In this document: piece after piece, positions 15,166-24,373 of the stretch | How positions within the stretch are numbered: the first letter of the stretch is position 1 | How the letters are laid out: each line of letters begins with the position of its first letter | NCBI GenBank assembly: GCA_910587325.1 | Contig: CAJUKB010000004.1 | Coordinates: 1-64,000 of the forward strand | Direction: 5' to 3' | Length of the DNA: 64,000 bases | Source of the DNA: an uncultured Bacilli bacterium | GTDB taxonomy: Bacteria > Bacillota_I > Bacilli_A > RF39 > UBA660 | Position numbers and translations under genes: made by a program | The notes under the pieces: generated by a model | Told to the model about the DNA's origin: nothing | What the model saw: the letters and a program-made list of their open reading frames with translations, nothing else | Databases searched by the model: none

Positions 15166-15798
15166 TTAAATTTTTTCTTTCGCTTCTAGTTCTTTAACTT
15201 TTTTAAGTTCGTCATAGTAAATTGTCTCGGCAAAACTTACATAAGGAACTACCCAAATTAAAGCTATACCCAAGGTAATTCCACATAATAGTATCCAACC
15301 AATAAAACTTAACATAAAAACAAAATAATCCCATTTATATCCTTGCATCATTTCTTTGCTTTGGCTCAAATAATCCATAGGAGTAAGATCAGAATTATCG
15401 GCATAAATATACAAGACCATAGAAAACCCTAGTGCTGCAATAATACCGGGAATAATAAGTAAGATACTCCATAAAAATACAAAAACCATGGTTAGAATGG
15501 AAATCGCCGCAATCGGCAAAATATTTCCTATATATTTAAATATATCTTCCTTTACATAATCTTTTCCTCTTACCATCTTTAAAATAAAAAGGTAAAATCC
15601 TACAGACAAAGTAGATGTGAAAAACGATGCTACTAAAGTTAGGCAATTGTAAATTATACTTCCTCGTTCAAATAGAAGTTCTATTGCAAAACTACATAAA
15701 ATAGAAATGGCAATGACAATTAAATACCCTTTCCAAAAGTCTTTAAAATTTTCTTTGACTAGTTCTTTTGCTTTTTCTTTAATTTCAATTCGATTCAT
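15166..15798 (-). CDS. DUF975 family membrane protein
   Basis: 210 aa. The opening MNRIEIKEKAKELVKENFKD, followed by a WKGY segment, is characteristic of DUF975 proteins of Firmicutes. About five to six membrane segments are visible (from residue 25 on), with a LLIIPGIIAALGFSMVLYIY segment in the middle. The function is unknown; relatives are found widely in chromosomes and are not tied to mobile elements. It lies 39 bp after recG on the same strand and may be cotranscribed with it. Confidence 0.8.
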   Translation of the reverse strand: MNRIEIKEKAKELVKENFKDFWKGYLIVIAISILCSFAIELLFERGSIIYNCLTLVASFFTSTLSVGFYLFILKMVRGKDYVKEDIFKYIGNILPIAAISILTMVFVFLWSILLIIPGIIAALGFSMVLYIYADNSDLTPMDYLSQSKEMMQGYKWDYFVFMLSFIGWILLCGITLGIALIWVVPYVSFAETIYYDELKKVKELEAKEKI

Positions 15799-15836
15799 AA
15801 ATTCCTCCTAATACTATTATATTTTAGAAACCATTT

Positions 15837-17819
15837 TTAATCAATGCTCGTAACACTTTTTAAAATATTTAGGTATTTTTCTTCTAAATTTTGATTAGTA
15901 TCTAAAAATTTACTACTATCTTCTTTGACTTGCAAAAGAATTTTAAAATCTTTTTTTAAGTTTGCAATTTTAAAATCCATATCTCCACTTTGCTTTGTTC
16001 CAAATAAATCTCCTTCTCTTCGCATTAAAAAGTCTTGTTCACTAATATAAAAGCCATCGTTACTACTTTCTAATACTTTTAATCTTTCTCTATCATAATC
16101 ACTAATTAAAAAGCAATAACTCTCTAAATCGTTTCTTCCTACTCTTCCTCGTAATTGGTGAAGCGTAGCAAGTCCAAACATTTCAGCATTAAAAATTACA
16201 ATCGTAGTTGCATTTTTGACATCTACTCCCACTTCAATTACGGTAGTGGCAATGAGTATTTTTACATCTCCTTGTTGAAAACGTTTCATAATGTTTTCTT
16301 TTTCACTTGTTTTCATCTTTCCATGTAGCACTTCAATTTCTACTTTGTTTTGAAAGGCCTGCAGAAAACTTGTCTTTAAGTTATGCACATCATGTAAATT
16401 TCGTTCTTCACTTTCTTCTATGGAAGGGGCAACTACATACACTTGATGTCCTTTTTTTATTTCTTCTAAAATATGAAAAAGAACTCTTTTCAATTCGTTT
16501 TCTTTTTTTACAAAAGTTTGAATTTCTTTTCGGCCATTTGGTTTAGTTTTAATTAAACTTGTATCCATATCTTGGTAAATAGTTAAGGCATAGGTTCTTG
16601 GTATAGGAGTAGCACTCATATAAATGATATCAGGCATATGTCCTTTGTTTTGTAAGTTTCCTCTTTGGTTTACCCCAAAACGATGCTGTTCGTCCGTGAT
16701 AACAAGTCCTAAATTTTGAAACGTTACGTCTTTACTAATTAACGCATGGGTTCCAATTAAAATGTCTATATCCCCACTTTTAAGTCTCTCTATCATTTTA
16801 TTATGTTTACTTTTTTTCATACTACCCACAAGTAATTCTATTTTTATACTATAAGGTTCTACTAATTTTTTTATTGTTTCATAATGTTGTCTTGCTAAAA
16901 TTTCAGTTGGAGCCATCAAAGCACTTTGGTAGCCACTTAAGGCATTTGCATACATAATCGTAGTCGCTACAATCGTTTTCCCGCTTCCTACATCCCCTTG
17001 TAATAAACGATTCATTTTCTTACTGCTTTTTAAATCATTTAAACAATCCTCCACTGCTGTTATTTGGTCTTCCGTTAAAGAAAAAGGTAGATTCTTTATA
17101 AATGTATTCACTTTTTTTTCATCAAATGTTTTGGCAGTTCCAAGTACTTCTTTATTCTTGTTTTTTAAATAATTGATTTTTAACATAAAAATAAAAAACT
17201 CTTCATAAATTAAACGTAGTTTGGCTTTCTTAACTTCTTCAATATTTTTAGGAGTATGTATGATTTTAATCGCCTCTTCTTTGCTTATAAATTGGTATTT
17301 ATCTTTTAAGTATTCGGGGATAAAGTCTTCTATGTTAGAAATTTCTTCTAAAGCACTATTAATATAACTCCCAATTTGATTGTTCTTAAGCCCCTTGATT
17401 GTATGATAAACTGGCTCTATTTTGGTTTCATAAAGTGATCCTAATTTGATTTCACTTGCTACAAAAGTATTTTTCTTTTTATCATACTTTCCTACTAACA
17501 TAATGTTTTTGCCAACATCTAAATTTTTATAAAGGAAAGCACGATTAAAAATCGTAACATTGATAAGTAAATTGTTCGTTAGTGCTTTAAAGGATAAACG
17601 ATTAAAATTTCTTCTTATATAAGAAAGTCTCGGTGTAGATTCAATGGTGGCATTTATTGTTACATTTGTATTTTCTTCACAATTCTCTAAATTAATTGGT
17701 TTATAAACATTGTAGCGATATGGATAAAATTCTAGTAAATCCTCAATCGTATAAATGTTTAGTTTATTCAAAAGTGTTATCGATTTTGGTCCAATTCCTT
17801 TTACATCTGTTAGTTCCAT
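15837..17819 (-). CDS. recG: ATP-dependent DNA helicase RecG
   Basis: 660 aa, near the usual 680. RecG drives branch migration and remodels stalled forks and R-loops in the cytoplasm. It opens with MELTDVKGIGPKSITLLNKL, a helix-hairpin-helix-like start, and continues with the wedge OB domain. The helicase core follows: GDVGSGKTIVA near 275, DEQHRFGVNQR (DEQH box), MSATPIPRTYALT (motif III), and the late LHQLRGRVGR motif with the RecG-specific C-terminal segment. Nothing is missing. A -10/-35 pair lies upstream (17843-17871). Confidence 0.95.
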   Translation of the reverse strand: MELTDVKGIGPKSITLLNKLNIYTIEDLLEFYPYRYNVYKPINLENCEENTNVTINATIESTPRLSYIRRNFNRLSFKALTNNLLINVTIFNRAFLYKNLDVGKNIMLVGKYDKKKNTFVASEIKLGSLYETKIEPVYHTIKGLKNNQIGSYINSALEEISNIEDFIPEYLKDKYQFISKEEAIKIIHTPKNIEEVKKAKLRLIYEEFFIFMLKINYLKNKNKEVLGTAKTFDEKKVNTFIKNLPFSLTEDQITAVEDCLNDLKSSKKMNRLLQGDVGSGKTIVATTIMYANALSGYQSALMAPTEILARQHYETIKKLVEPYSIKIELLVGSMKKSKHNKMIERLKSGDIDILIGTHALISKDVTFQNLGLVITDEQHRFGVNQRGNLQNKGHMPDIIYMSATPIPRTYALTIYQDMDTSLIKTKPNGRKEIQTFVKKENELKRVLFHILEEIKKGHQVYVVAPSIEESEERNLHDVHNLKTSFLQAFQNKVEIEVLHGKMKTSEKENIMKRFQQGDVKILIATTVIEVGVDVKNATTIVIFNAEMFGLATLHQLRGRVGRNDLESYCFLISDYDRERLKVLESSNDGFYISEQDFLMRREGDLFGTKQSGDMDFKIANLKKDFKILLQVKEDSSKFLDTNQNLEEKYLNILKSVTSID

Positions 17820-17842
17820 ACATTATCACCTTATATAGTTTT

Positions 17843-17871
17843 ATTATAGCGTATAGACAAACAAATGTATA
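17843..17871 (-). promoter_or_regulatory. Probable recG promoter
   Basis: TATAAT (17843-17848) with TATACA (17866-17871, 4 of 6 consensus bases) at a 17-bp spacing, on the minus strand, 24 bp before the recG start codon. Confidence 0.5.
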
Positions 17872-17880
17872 GTTTTAAAA

Positions 17881-18399
17881 TTATAAGATATGCGTTTCAT
17901 TAGTTTCATAAACATTTACTATATAAGAAACGAAATCTTTATACCCTACTAATATTTCTAAATAATTTTCTTCTTCCAAGCTTGAGATTAACACTCTTCC
18001 TGAAGACGATTTCGCATGAATAAATTGATTGTCCCCTAAATAAAGAGCTACATGCCCTGGATACCAATTTTCTCTAGTCGGTTCAAAATCGCTTAAAGAT
18101 TGGGTATGAAAAAATAAGATATCTCCTATTTGTATATTAAAAATTTTTTCTTTTTTCTCTTTTATTGTTAAATTTCGAAAATTATAAAAATCACCTATAG
18201 AGCTTGTCATAACCTTTGTAGTACTACTCTTTCCATAACCATTTTGCCTAATAGAAAAATGAAATAAATCTCTATATATTGTATTTATTAATTGCTCACA
18301 ATCAAAGCAATCATATTCTTTATTAGGTACTTGCGCGATTTTATTTAAATGTTTTAAACTTTCTATTTTAATTTTTTCTCTAATTTGATTTTCATTCAT
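17881..18399 (-). CDS. NlpC/P60-family cysteine hydrolase
   Basis: 172 aa. The catalytic Cys lies in YDCFDCEQLINTIYR (about 29-43), the place of the DCSG motif; the His lies in PGHVALYLGDNQFIHAKSS (about 119-137). Such enzymes cut peptide bonds in peptidoglycan stems or related amides. The protein has no signal peptide or cell-wall domain, so its target may be cytoplasmic, or it may be exported by another route. It is a single-domain form on the same strand as recG, which begins 61 bp downstream. Confidence 0.75.
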   Translation of the reverse strand: MNENQIREKIKIESLKHLNKIAQVPNKEYDCFDCEQLINTIYRDLFHFSIRQNGYGKSSTTKVMTSSIGDFYNFRNLTIKEKKEKIFNIQIGDILFFHTQSLSDFEPTRENWYPGHVALYLGDNQFIHAKSSSGRVLISSLEEENYLEILVGYKDFVSYIVNVYETNETHIL

Positions 18400-18548
18400 A
18401 AATAAGACATCCTCTTTTTTAGTATAATTTCTTATTCAAAAATACGCAATCTTTCTTTTTTCTACTTCTTACCAATAAGATTCCACTTACCTTTTCATTA
18501 AAAATTTCTTTATTTTTTACATATAGGAAACGTTTGAAAATAAAAGTG

Positions 18549-18608
18549 AAAAAAAGTTTAAAAAAAATGAAAAAAAGTGTTGACAAAATAAGCCTTTTCG
18601 ATTAGGAT
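18549..18608 (+). promoter_or_regulatory. Strong promoter with phased A-tracts for a small RNA
   Basis: TTGACA (18580-18585), 17 bp, TAGGAT (18603-18608). Just upstream are three A-tracts of 7, 8 and 7 bases (18549-18555, 18560-18567, 18570-18576), spaced about one helical turn apart, which is the form of an UP element and is typical of promoters of abundant RNAs. Confidence 0.65.
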
Positions 18609-18613
18609 ATAAA

Positions 18614-18757
18614 TCACCAATTCACTTGAGAAGGCGAATTGGTGCTAGTATCACACTAGTCAACCCCTTTTTATTCTTTTAGAAGCTGTCTTCAGGGGGC
18701 AGCTTCAAATTGGGAAATTAAAAAGCATTAACAAACTTATTTGTTAGTGCTTTTTTC
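18614..18757 (+). ncRNA. Candidate structured small RNA convergent with the PFOR gene
   Basis: About 145 nt between a strong promoter and a strong terminator, without a ribosome site or a useful reading frame. Hairpin 1 pairs CACCAATTC with GAATTGGTG (18615-18623 with 18636-18644). Hairpin 2 pairs CTAGT with ACTAG (18645-18649 with 18655-18659). A single-stranded CCCCTTTTT (18664-18672) follows. Hairpin 3 pairs GAAGCTG with CAGCTTC (18682-18688 with 18700-18706), and its loop holds CTTCAGGGGG. CCCCT can pair with AGGGG of that loop to make a pseudoknot. The C-rich segment could alternatively pair with ribosome sites of target mRNAs, as in other Firmicute small RNAs. I cannot match it to a named family. 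Confidence 0.6.
18720..18755. terminator. Bidirectional terminator shared by the small RNA and the PFOR gene
   Basis: A 16-bp stem (AAAAAGCATTAACAAA with TTTGTTAGTGCTTTTT, one G-U pair) closed by a CTTA loop, with T runs on both strands. It overlaps the last codons and the stop of the PFOR gene, so both transcripts end in the same hairpin. Confidence 0.85.
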
Positions 18758-21700
18758 TTTGTATTCTTGGTAACGTTTTATGGCATTTTGTTTATTGATT
18801 TCTAATAGCTCGCTCGCTAATTTTTCATCTTTAATTTTTAAAGCATGGTATCTTGTTTCATTATCTAAAAAACTTTCATAAAGCTCAAAATTCGGTTCTT
18901 TAGAGTCCAAATACAATTTTTCTTCTTGTGGATGGTAACGCATTAAAAGTTGATAACCGACTTCTACTGCTAAAGCTTGCTCTTGATTTGTACAAGATAG
19001 GCCTCCCTTTATACCATGTTCTACACATGGAGAATAAGCAATTACGATACTTGGGCCATCATGTGCTTCTGCTTCTTTTAAAGTTTTAATTGTATGAGCA
19101 AAATCTGCCCCTAGACAAATACTACCAACATAGCAATTTGGGTAACACATGGCAATTTTAAATAAATCTTTTTTGGCATTCTTTTTACCAAAGTCAGCAA
19201 ATTCTGCCACTTGTCCTACTTTAGATGATTTAGACATTTGGCCTCCGGTATTAGAGTATACCTCTGTATCAAGTACAAGTACTTTTATTTTTTCATTGCT
19301 TGATAAAACATGGTCGATTCCTCCAAATCCAATATCATAAGCCCAACCATCCCCACCGATTGCCCAAACACTACGAGCCGGAATATAATCTAGTAAATCT
19401 TTTAAATCATTTGGAATTGGTAAAGAGGCCAGTTCTTCTTTTAAAGTATACGTTATTTCAAAATCTTCTTTATTTTTTAGCCACAATTCAAATTTTTCTT
19501 TTAATTCGTCCTCTACAGCAGGTAGAGATGTTTTCATAATGGATTCAATATGATTCCGTTTTTGTTTATAAGACATAAGCATTCCAAAGGAAAACTCAGC
19601 ATTATCTTCAAATAAGGAATTTGCCCATGGAATCGTATACGGAGTAGAGGGAATACTTCCTCCATAAATACTAGAACACCCAGTAGCATTCGCAATAACT
19701 AACTTTTTACCAACAAGTTGCGTAAGAAGCCTTATATAAGATGTTTCTCCACAACCGGCGCAAGCTCCTGAAAATTCAAAATAGGGACGTACAAAACTTA
19801 AATCTTTTACTGTATCTTTTTTCTCGCTTTCTGGATTCTCATAATGGTTAAAATAGTAATCACTTATCTTTTGGTTCTCTTCCTCATATTCTCCAAAAGT
19901 AAGGGCTTTTTCTCCTTTTAATCCCGGGCAAATATTGATGCATAAGCCACAACTTGTACAATCAGCTTCACTAACGCTAACAAGATAGTTGTACTTTTCA
20001 CTTCCAAGCATTGGTTTTCCAAACCTTTTATCTTCCGTTTTAAAAGAACGAATGACACTATGAGGGCAAACAAAGCTACAACGTCCACATTCTATACAAT
20101 TTTCGGGAATCCATTTTGCAACCTTATCCGCAATTTTACGCTTTTCTAATTTAGAAGTTCCACCAACAAACGAGCCGATGCAAACACTTTCAAGTGCACT
20201 AACAGGAATATCGTAGCCTTCTCTTCTATTAATACATTCAAATAAGGTTTGGGGATTATTTTTAGTATAGCCATCTTCCTTTAAGGTGATTTCTATCACA
20301 CTATCTATAGCACTTTCTATTGCTTTTTTATTATTTAAAATGACTTCTTCACCTTTGTTTTTAAAAAGTTCTTCAATCGTTTTACTTACCAACTCTAATG
20401 AATTAGGAATACCTATAAGGTTTAAAATGACAACTTCCATAATTTTATTGATTTTGCCTTTGATTTTGTTTTCTAAAGCAATTTCACTTGCATTAATGGT
20501 TAGGACTTTAATATGTTTCTTTTTAATAATCTCTTTATCTTCTTTACTAATTTTCTCTTCTAGTAAATGAGCATTTGAGGTATTAACAAGTAAAATTCCA
20601 TTTTCTTTTATCGTATTTAACATACTATATTTTTTAAAATATTCATCTTTTGTCACGACAACTAACATAGGATTCGTAACATAAAAAGGAGAATAAAATT
20701 CTTGATTCTTTATTCGTAAATTGCTAACGGTTACGCCGCCACTTTTTTTAGAATCGTATTCGAAGTAACCATCTCCAAACTTGTCAAGTTTCGAAAGAGC
20801 AAGGCTTAAAATATCTTTGCTTGCACTTACCATTCCATCGCTTCCAAAACCATAGATTAGGATTTCTTTTACATCTAAAGAAATAGAATAGTCGTTTTTT
20901 TCTAAACTTAGATTGGTCACATCATCGGCAATACCAATTGTAAAGTTATCTTTTAGTTCGTTGTCAAGCATTTTAAATACGCTGTAAATGTCACTTGGTG
21001 TTGTATTTTTGCTAGAAAGCCCGAATCTTCCTCCCACAATTTGAATATGTTCGTTTTTTAAAGCAGATAAAACATCCAAGTAAAGAGGTTCTCCTATACT
21101 GCCTGCTTCTTTCGTTCTATCTAAAACGGCAATTTTTTTAACGGTCTTTGGTAAAACTTTTTTTAGGTATTCCACACTAAAAGGACGATACAAATGCACT
21201 TCTACAACCCCTATTTTAGCGCCTTTTTTGTTTTCTTCTTCTACTACTAGTTTAATGGTATCTACAACACTTCCCATGGCAATAATTACGTTTTCGGCGT
21301 CCTCACTTCCATAGTAATTAAAAGGTTTAACTTGTGTACCACAAATTGCATTTACTTTTTCCATATACTGATTTACAATATTTGGCATTGCGTTGTAATA
21401 TTTATTTCTAGCTTCAACACTTTGAAAGTAAATATCTTCATTGGAAGCAAGTCCTTTTTCAATATTGTTGTCGACATTCAACATTTTACGTTTGTATTCA
21501 TTTATTTTGTCGTAATTGATTAACTTTAAAAATTCGGTATCTTCTATTTCTTCTACAGAATGAAGTTCATGACTTGTACGAAATCCATCAAAGAAGTGAA
21601 GAAAAGGTAGACTTCCTTCGATACTAGAAAGATGAGCAACCGCTGCATTAGTGCGTACATCTTCTATATTTGTGCTTGCTAACATACAAAAGCCAGTTCC

Positions 21701-22093
21701 CCTTGCTGCATAGATATCACTATGGTCTCCAAAAATAGATAAAGCGTGTGTTGCAATTGTACGACTTGCAACATGTATAACACCCGGTAAACATTCTCCT
21801 GCCATTTTATACATATTAGGAAGCATTAACAAAAGTCCTTGACTTGCAGTGAATGTTGTTGCAAGTGACCCAGTAATTAAAGCCCCATGCATGGCACCTG
21901 ATGCACCTGCTTCACTTTGCATTTCAATAAGTTCTACTTTGTTATTAAAAAGATTTCTTTTTCTAGTATGATTCAAATAATCGATATTTGAAGCCATTGG
22001 ACTTGAAGGCGTTATAGGGTAAATTGAAGCTACCTCACTAAATAGATAAGCTATATTAGAGCACATCTTATTGGCATCCATCACTTTTTTCAT
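18737..22093 (-). CDS. nifJ: Pyruvate:ferredoxin (flavodoxin) oxidoreductase, single-chain
   Basis: 1118 aa, slightly shorter than the usual 1170. It oxidises pyruvate with coenzyme A to acetyl-CoA and CO2 and reduces ferredoxin, the central step of anaerobic energy metabolism. Domains in order: N-terminal thiamine-binding domain (YPITPSSPMASN; the EMQSEAGASGAMHG loop), CoA-binding middle region, an 8Fe ferredoxin insert with two CxxCxxCxxxCP clusters (CIECGRCSFVCP, CTSCGLCINICP), and the C-terminal thiamine domain with CAGCGETSY, GDGWAYDIGFGG and NTGGQMSKSSKVG. All cluster cysteines are present. The last codons lie in a bidirectional terminator. Some annotators would call it por. Confidence 0.95.
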   Translation of the reverse strand: MKKVMDANKMCSNIAYLFSEVASIYPITPSSPMASNIDYLNHTRKRNLFNNKVELIEMQSEAGASGAMHGALITGSLATTFTASQGLLLMLPNMYKMAGECLPGVIHVASRTIATHALSIFGDHSDIYAARGTGFCMLASTNIEDVRTNAAVAHLSSIEGSLPFLHFFDGFRTSHELHSVEEIEDTEFLKLINYDKINEYKRKMLNVDNNIEKGLASNEDIYFQSVEARNKYYNAMPNIVNQYMEKVNAICGTQVKPFNYYGSEDAENVIIAMGSVVDTIKLVVEEENKKGAKIGVVEVHLYRPFSVEYLKKVLPKTVKKIAVLDRTKEAGSIGEPLYLDVLSALKNEHIQIVGGRFGLSSKNTTPSDIYSVFKMLDNELKDNFTIGIADDVTNLSLEKNDYSISLDVKEILIYGFGSDGMVSASKDILSLALSKLDKFGDGYFEYDSKKSGGVTVSNLRIKNQEFYSPFYVTNPMLVVVTKDEYFKKYSMLNTIKENGILLVNTSNAHLLEEKISKEDKEIIKKKHIKVLTINASEIALENKIKGKINKIMEVVILNLIGIPNSLELVSKTIEELFKNKGEEVILNNKKAIESAIDSVIEITLKEDGYTKNNPQTLFECINRREGYDIPVSALESVCIGSFVGGTSKLEKRKIADKVAKWIPENCIECGRCSFVCPHSVIRSFKTEDKRFGKPMLGSEKYNYLVSVSEADCTSCGLCINICPGLKGEKALTFGEYEEENQKISDYYFNHYENPESEKKDTVKDLSFVRPYFEFSGACAGCGETSYIRLLTQLVGKKLVIANATGCSSIYGGSIPSTPYTIPWANSLFEDNAEFSFGMLMSYKQKRNHIESIMKTSLPAVEDELKEKFELWLKNKEDFEITYTLKEELASLPIPNDLKDLLDYIPARSVWAIGGDGWAYDIGFGGIDHVLSSNEKIKVLVLDTEVYSNTGGQMSKSSKVGQVAEFADFGKKNAKKDLFKIAMCYPNCYVGSICLGADFAHTIKTLKEAEAHDGPSIVIAYSPCVEHGIKGGLSCTNQEQALAVEVGYQLLMRYHPQEEKLYLDSKEPNFELYESFLDNETRYHALKIKDEKLASELLEINKQNAIKRYQEYKEKSTNK

Positions 22094-22118
22094 TAAAACA
22101 CTTCCTTTATTTTTTTAT

Positions 22119-22127
22119 ATTATATCA
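22119..22127 (-). promoter_or_regulatory. Extended -10 promoter of the PFOR gene
   Basis: TGATATAAT on the minus strand is a full extended -10 element; the -35 region is weak. It lies 26 bp before the ATG, with AAAGGAAG as the ribosome site. A divergent promoter for the rightward small genes starts 20 bp away. Confidence 0.6.
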
Positions 22128-22146
22128 CGATTTTTATAAATATACG

Positions 22147-22175
22147 TTGTTTTCATTTCTTTTGTACGCTATAAT
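22147..22175 (+). promoter_or_regulatory. Promoter of the broken small gene
   Basis: TTGTTT (22147-22152), a 17-bp spacer and TATAAT (22170-22175), followed by an AGAAGGAAAAC ribosome site and the ATG at 22201. Confidence 0.65.
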
Positions 22176-22200
22176 TTTCTTAAGAAGAAGGAAAACAAAT

Positions 22201-22550
22201 ATGAACGAAGAAATGCAAAAGTTATATGAAAACATGTGCTCTGTAGCTAGAAGTACAAATGACAAATTAGATTATTTAAAATGGATTTTAAATGGATAAT
22301 GGCATTAAAATAGGAATGGATTACTTCTCCTTCTAGTTTAGAGTACCAAATCATCGAAACGCCCTATGGAAAACAAGAAATAAGCAAAGAAGAATTAAAA
22401 ACATTGTTTTCTATTGTAAACTCTATTCACGAAGATGTGGAACAATTAACTAAGAAAACCAATCAAATTCAATTTGACAACGGTTTATCTTCTTCCCTTC
22501 GTTCAAGTTTTTCATCTATACAAGAAGAACCGAATTTTTTAGCTAAATAA
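22201..22550 (+). pseudogene. Frameshifted small hypothetical gene
   Basis: A good promoter and ribosome site lead to 32 codons (MNEEMQKLYENMCSVARSTN, then KLDYLKWILNG) before TAA. From about 22316 another frame, with no start of its own, reads SLEYQIIETPYGKQEISKEE and continues as a charged helical protein to TAA at 22550. Together they would make one protein of about 110 aa, broken near 22295-22320 around a short ATGGATTTTAAATGGAT repetition. Alternatively the first 32 codons are an independent small gene and the rest is debris. I recognise no family. Confidence 0.5.
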
Positions 22551-22588
22551 TTTGTAAGTCTAATTGTGTAAACTAGTGTCAAGAAATG

Positions 22589-22618
22589 TTGTATAACTTT
22601 CTTTTTTTCCTTTATAAT
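22589..22618 (+). promoter_or_regulatory. Promoter of the 119-aa gene
   Basis: TTGTAT (22589-22594), an 18-bp spacer rich in T, and TATAAT (22613-22618), 26 bp before the ATG, with GAGGAGG as the ribosome site. Confidence 0.65.
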
Positions 22619-22644
22619 AAAATTAGGAAATAGAGGAGGAAAAT

Positions 22645-23004
22645 ATGTTAAAAGAGATATTAAATAATAAATTAGATAACTTATCAGCAGATTTAATTGA
22701 AGTTCAAAAAGATTTAGATGTTTGTTATAGGGGTTTTAAAAATATTAACTCAGATGATGAACGACATGAAATGATACAATTTTTATTAACAGTTCAAAAT
22801 AATATGCTAAAAAATAGAGAAGAAATAGATAAAACTCTAAAACAACTTAAATTAGTGATAGAAGTTGAACAAGTTGAAAATGCTAATGATTATGTAAAAG
22901 CTCTTTCAGAGGAAGATGTGCAATTATTAAGAGAAGCTTTTTATACCCCTTCACATCAAAATGATACACAATCGGAGGTTTTTGATAGTTCAATAACAAG
23001 ATAA
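22645..23004 (+). CDS. Hypothetical coiled-coil protein
   Basis: 119 aa, almost wholly helical and charged, with heptad-like leucines from about residue 2 to 90 and a polar, disordered tail (HQNDTQSEVFDSS). No cysteine pair, membrane segment or known motif is visible. It has its own promoter, an ideal ribosome site (GAGGAGG, six bases before ATG) and a terminator, so it is a real single-gene unit. No function can be given. It is of similar style and orientation to the broken gene upstream, and the two may be related. Confidence 0.7.
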   Translation: MLKEILNNKLDNLSADLIEVQKDLDVCYRGFKNINSDDERHEMIQFLLTVQNNMLKNREEIDKTLKQLKLVIEVEQVENANDYVKALSEEDVQLLREAFYTPSHQNDTQSEVFDSSITR

Positions 23005-23022
23005 AAGTTATATTTAAGCATG

Positions 23023-23062
23023 AAAAAAGTATGTTCTTTTTATTTAGAAATCATACTTTTTT
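23023..23062. terminator. Bidirectional terminator
   Basis: A perfect 11-bp stem (AAAAAAGTATG with CATACTTTTTT) with an 18-nt loop lies between the 119-aa gene and the convergent surface-protein gene, with T runs on both strands. Confidence 0.8.
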
Positions 23063-24345
23063 TATATATTCTTTTTCTTACTTACGAATAAATAACCAAT
23101 TCCTACAAGAGAGACAACAGCAAGTCCACTATGTAAGAAAACATTTAAGGTACCCGTTTGAGCATTATTGGTATTTTCTACTAAGACATATTCACTGCAA
23201 TGTTCTAAAGCAAATTCTACAAAACCATTTTTTACTTCTAAGTTTTTAGCTGCTTCTTCTAACTTACCATTTTCATTATAATAATATAATGTTAATTTTT
23301 TGCCGTTTTTAAATTGTTCTTCCACATTTACTTTTACTTTTGTTCCAGTTGGTAAAATTCCATGATAAGCAAATTCTAATACTACTGATTTGCGATTTTT
23401 AGAAATTAAATTTTCAATTTTCTCTTTGTTAGTACTTTTACCAACATTTATATTTAAGTTTATGTTTAAATCGGTATTTTCTATTTTGCTACCATCAAAA
23501 GTCCAAGTATATAAAAGCTTATTTTCATCATTGTATGTAGAAATATTGGCTATATAACCACTTTGTTTAAACGCTTCTAAAGTATCTTTTGTTACTCCTG
23601 TTTCTCCTATGTATAATTCTACTTCATTGTTCTCAAAAACCGGTTTTACTTCTTCTAGCATTTCTTCAAGTGTTTTTTTATCCCAATCCTTTATTGTAAT
23701 AGTTTTAAAAATTTCAACTTCTTTAAAATTGATATTACGAAAACTCATAGAGAAGCCTTCTTCGTCTCCTCCGCCACCATAAGCTTGCCAATCAGGATAT
23801 TTTTGAGGAATGACTTTATCAATTAATTCGTTAAGAACATCATGACCCTTTTCAATGCTTTCTACTTTGTTTTCTTTTGTATTATAAATGATTGTTTCAT
23901 AGTCATAATTCTTATCTTGTAAAAAGATTTCTACTAAAATGTCTGTAGTTGTAAAACTTTCATTTTGCATTTCATAAAATTGAGCAATTGTCATACCAGA
24001 GGTTAACGCTGTATTTTCATCTACAATTGTTCCTTCTTCTTTATTTGCACTACATGTTGTGGAAGTAACAATTTTTAAACCATCTGTTTCACATTTGCCA
24101 TCTGAACAACTTCCACCAAATTGTTCATTATTTACATTTCTAATTAGAAGATTAATTCTCTCTGTTTGATTATTTAAAGTCATATTTTTAAGTAATTTAA
24201 ATTTAACTCCTAATTTATTATCTTCTTTCTTTACACATAAATTGTTTAAATCAATAAAGTTAGAAGTCTGTTCTTCTGCTTGGACATTTGCAGAAATACT
24301 TAAAGTAAATAATGCAAGTAATATTCCTATTATTTTCTTTTTCAT
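23062..24345 (-). CDS. Sortase-anchored surface protein with NAQTG signal (1)
   Basis: 427 aa. A signal peptide (about 1-23, ending NVQA) is followed by an extracellular region without a family I know. The C-terminal cell-wall sorting signal is NAQTG near 394, then a hydrophobic span (LAVVSLVGIGYLFV) and the tail SKKKNI. The sorting signal is nearly identical in the second surface protein (25402-26913), and the class B sortase gene lies between the two. The region just before NAQTG (TLYYYNENGKLEEAAKNLEV, then a SEYVLVE segment) is also shared with the other protein. The promoter upstream (24374-24402) has an interrupted G-tract in its spacer. The probable role is a wall-linked protein of unknown ligand. 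Confidence 0.85.
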   Translation of the reverse strand: MKKKIIGILLALFTLSISANVQAEEQTSNFIDLNNLCVKKEDNKLGVKFKLLKNMTLNNQTERINLLIRNVNNEQFGGSCSDGKCETDGLKIVTSTTCSANKEEGTIVDENTALTSGMTIAQFYEMQNESFTTTDILVEIFLQDKNYDYETIIYNTKENKVESIEKGHDVLNELIDKVIPQKYPDWQAYGGGGDEEGFSMSFRNINFKEVEIFKTITIKDWDKKTLEEMLEEVKPVFENNEVELYIGETGVTKDTLEAFKQSGYIANISTYNDENKLLYTWTFDGSKIENTDLNINLNINVGKSTNKEKIENLISKNRKSVVLEFAYHGILPTGTKVKVNVEEQFKNGKKLTLYYYNENGKLEEAAKNLEVKNGFVEFALEHCSEYVLVENTNNAQTGTLNVFLHSGLAVVSLVGIGYLFVSKKKNI

Positions 24346-24373
24346 TTTTTCTTTCCTTTCCTATGATAAGCTC

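Noticed and set aside
18614..18757. Riboswitch or T-box leader
   Set aside because: No gene follows on the plus strand; the RNA ends in a terminator shared with the convergent PFOR gene.
22201..22299. Independent 32-aa gene
   Set aside because: The promoter and ribosome site are good, but the coding-like sequence goes on in another frame to 22550, so a frameshifted gene is more likely; the alternative is noted in the entry.
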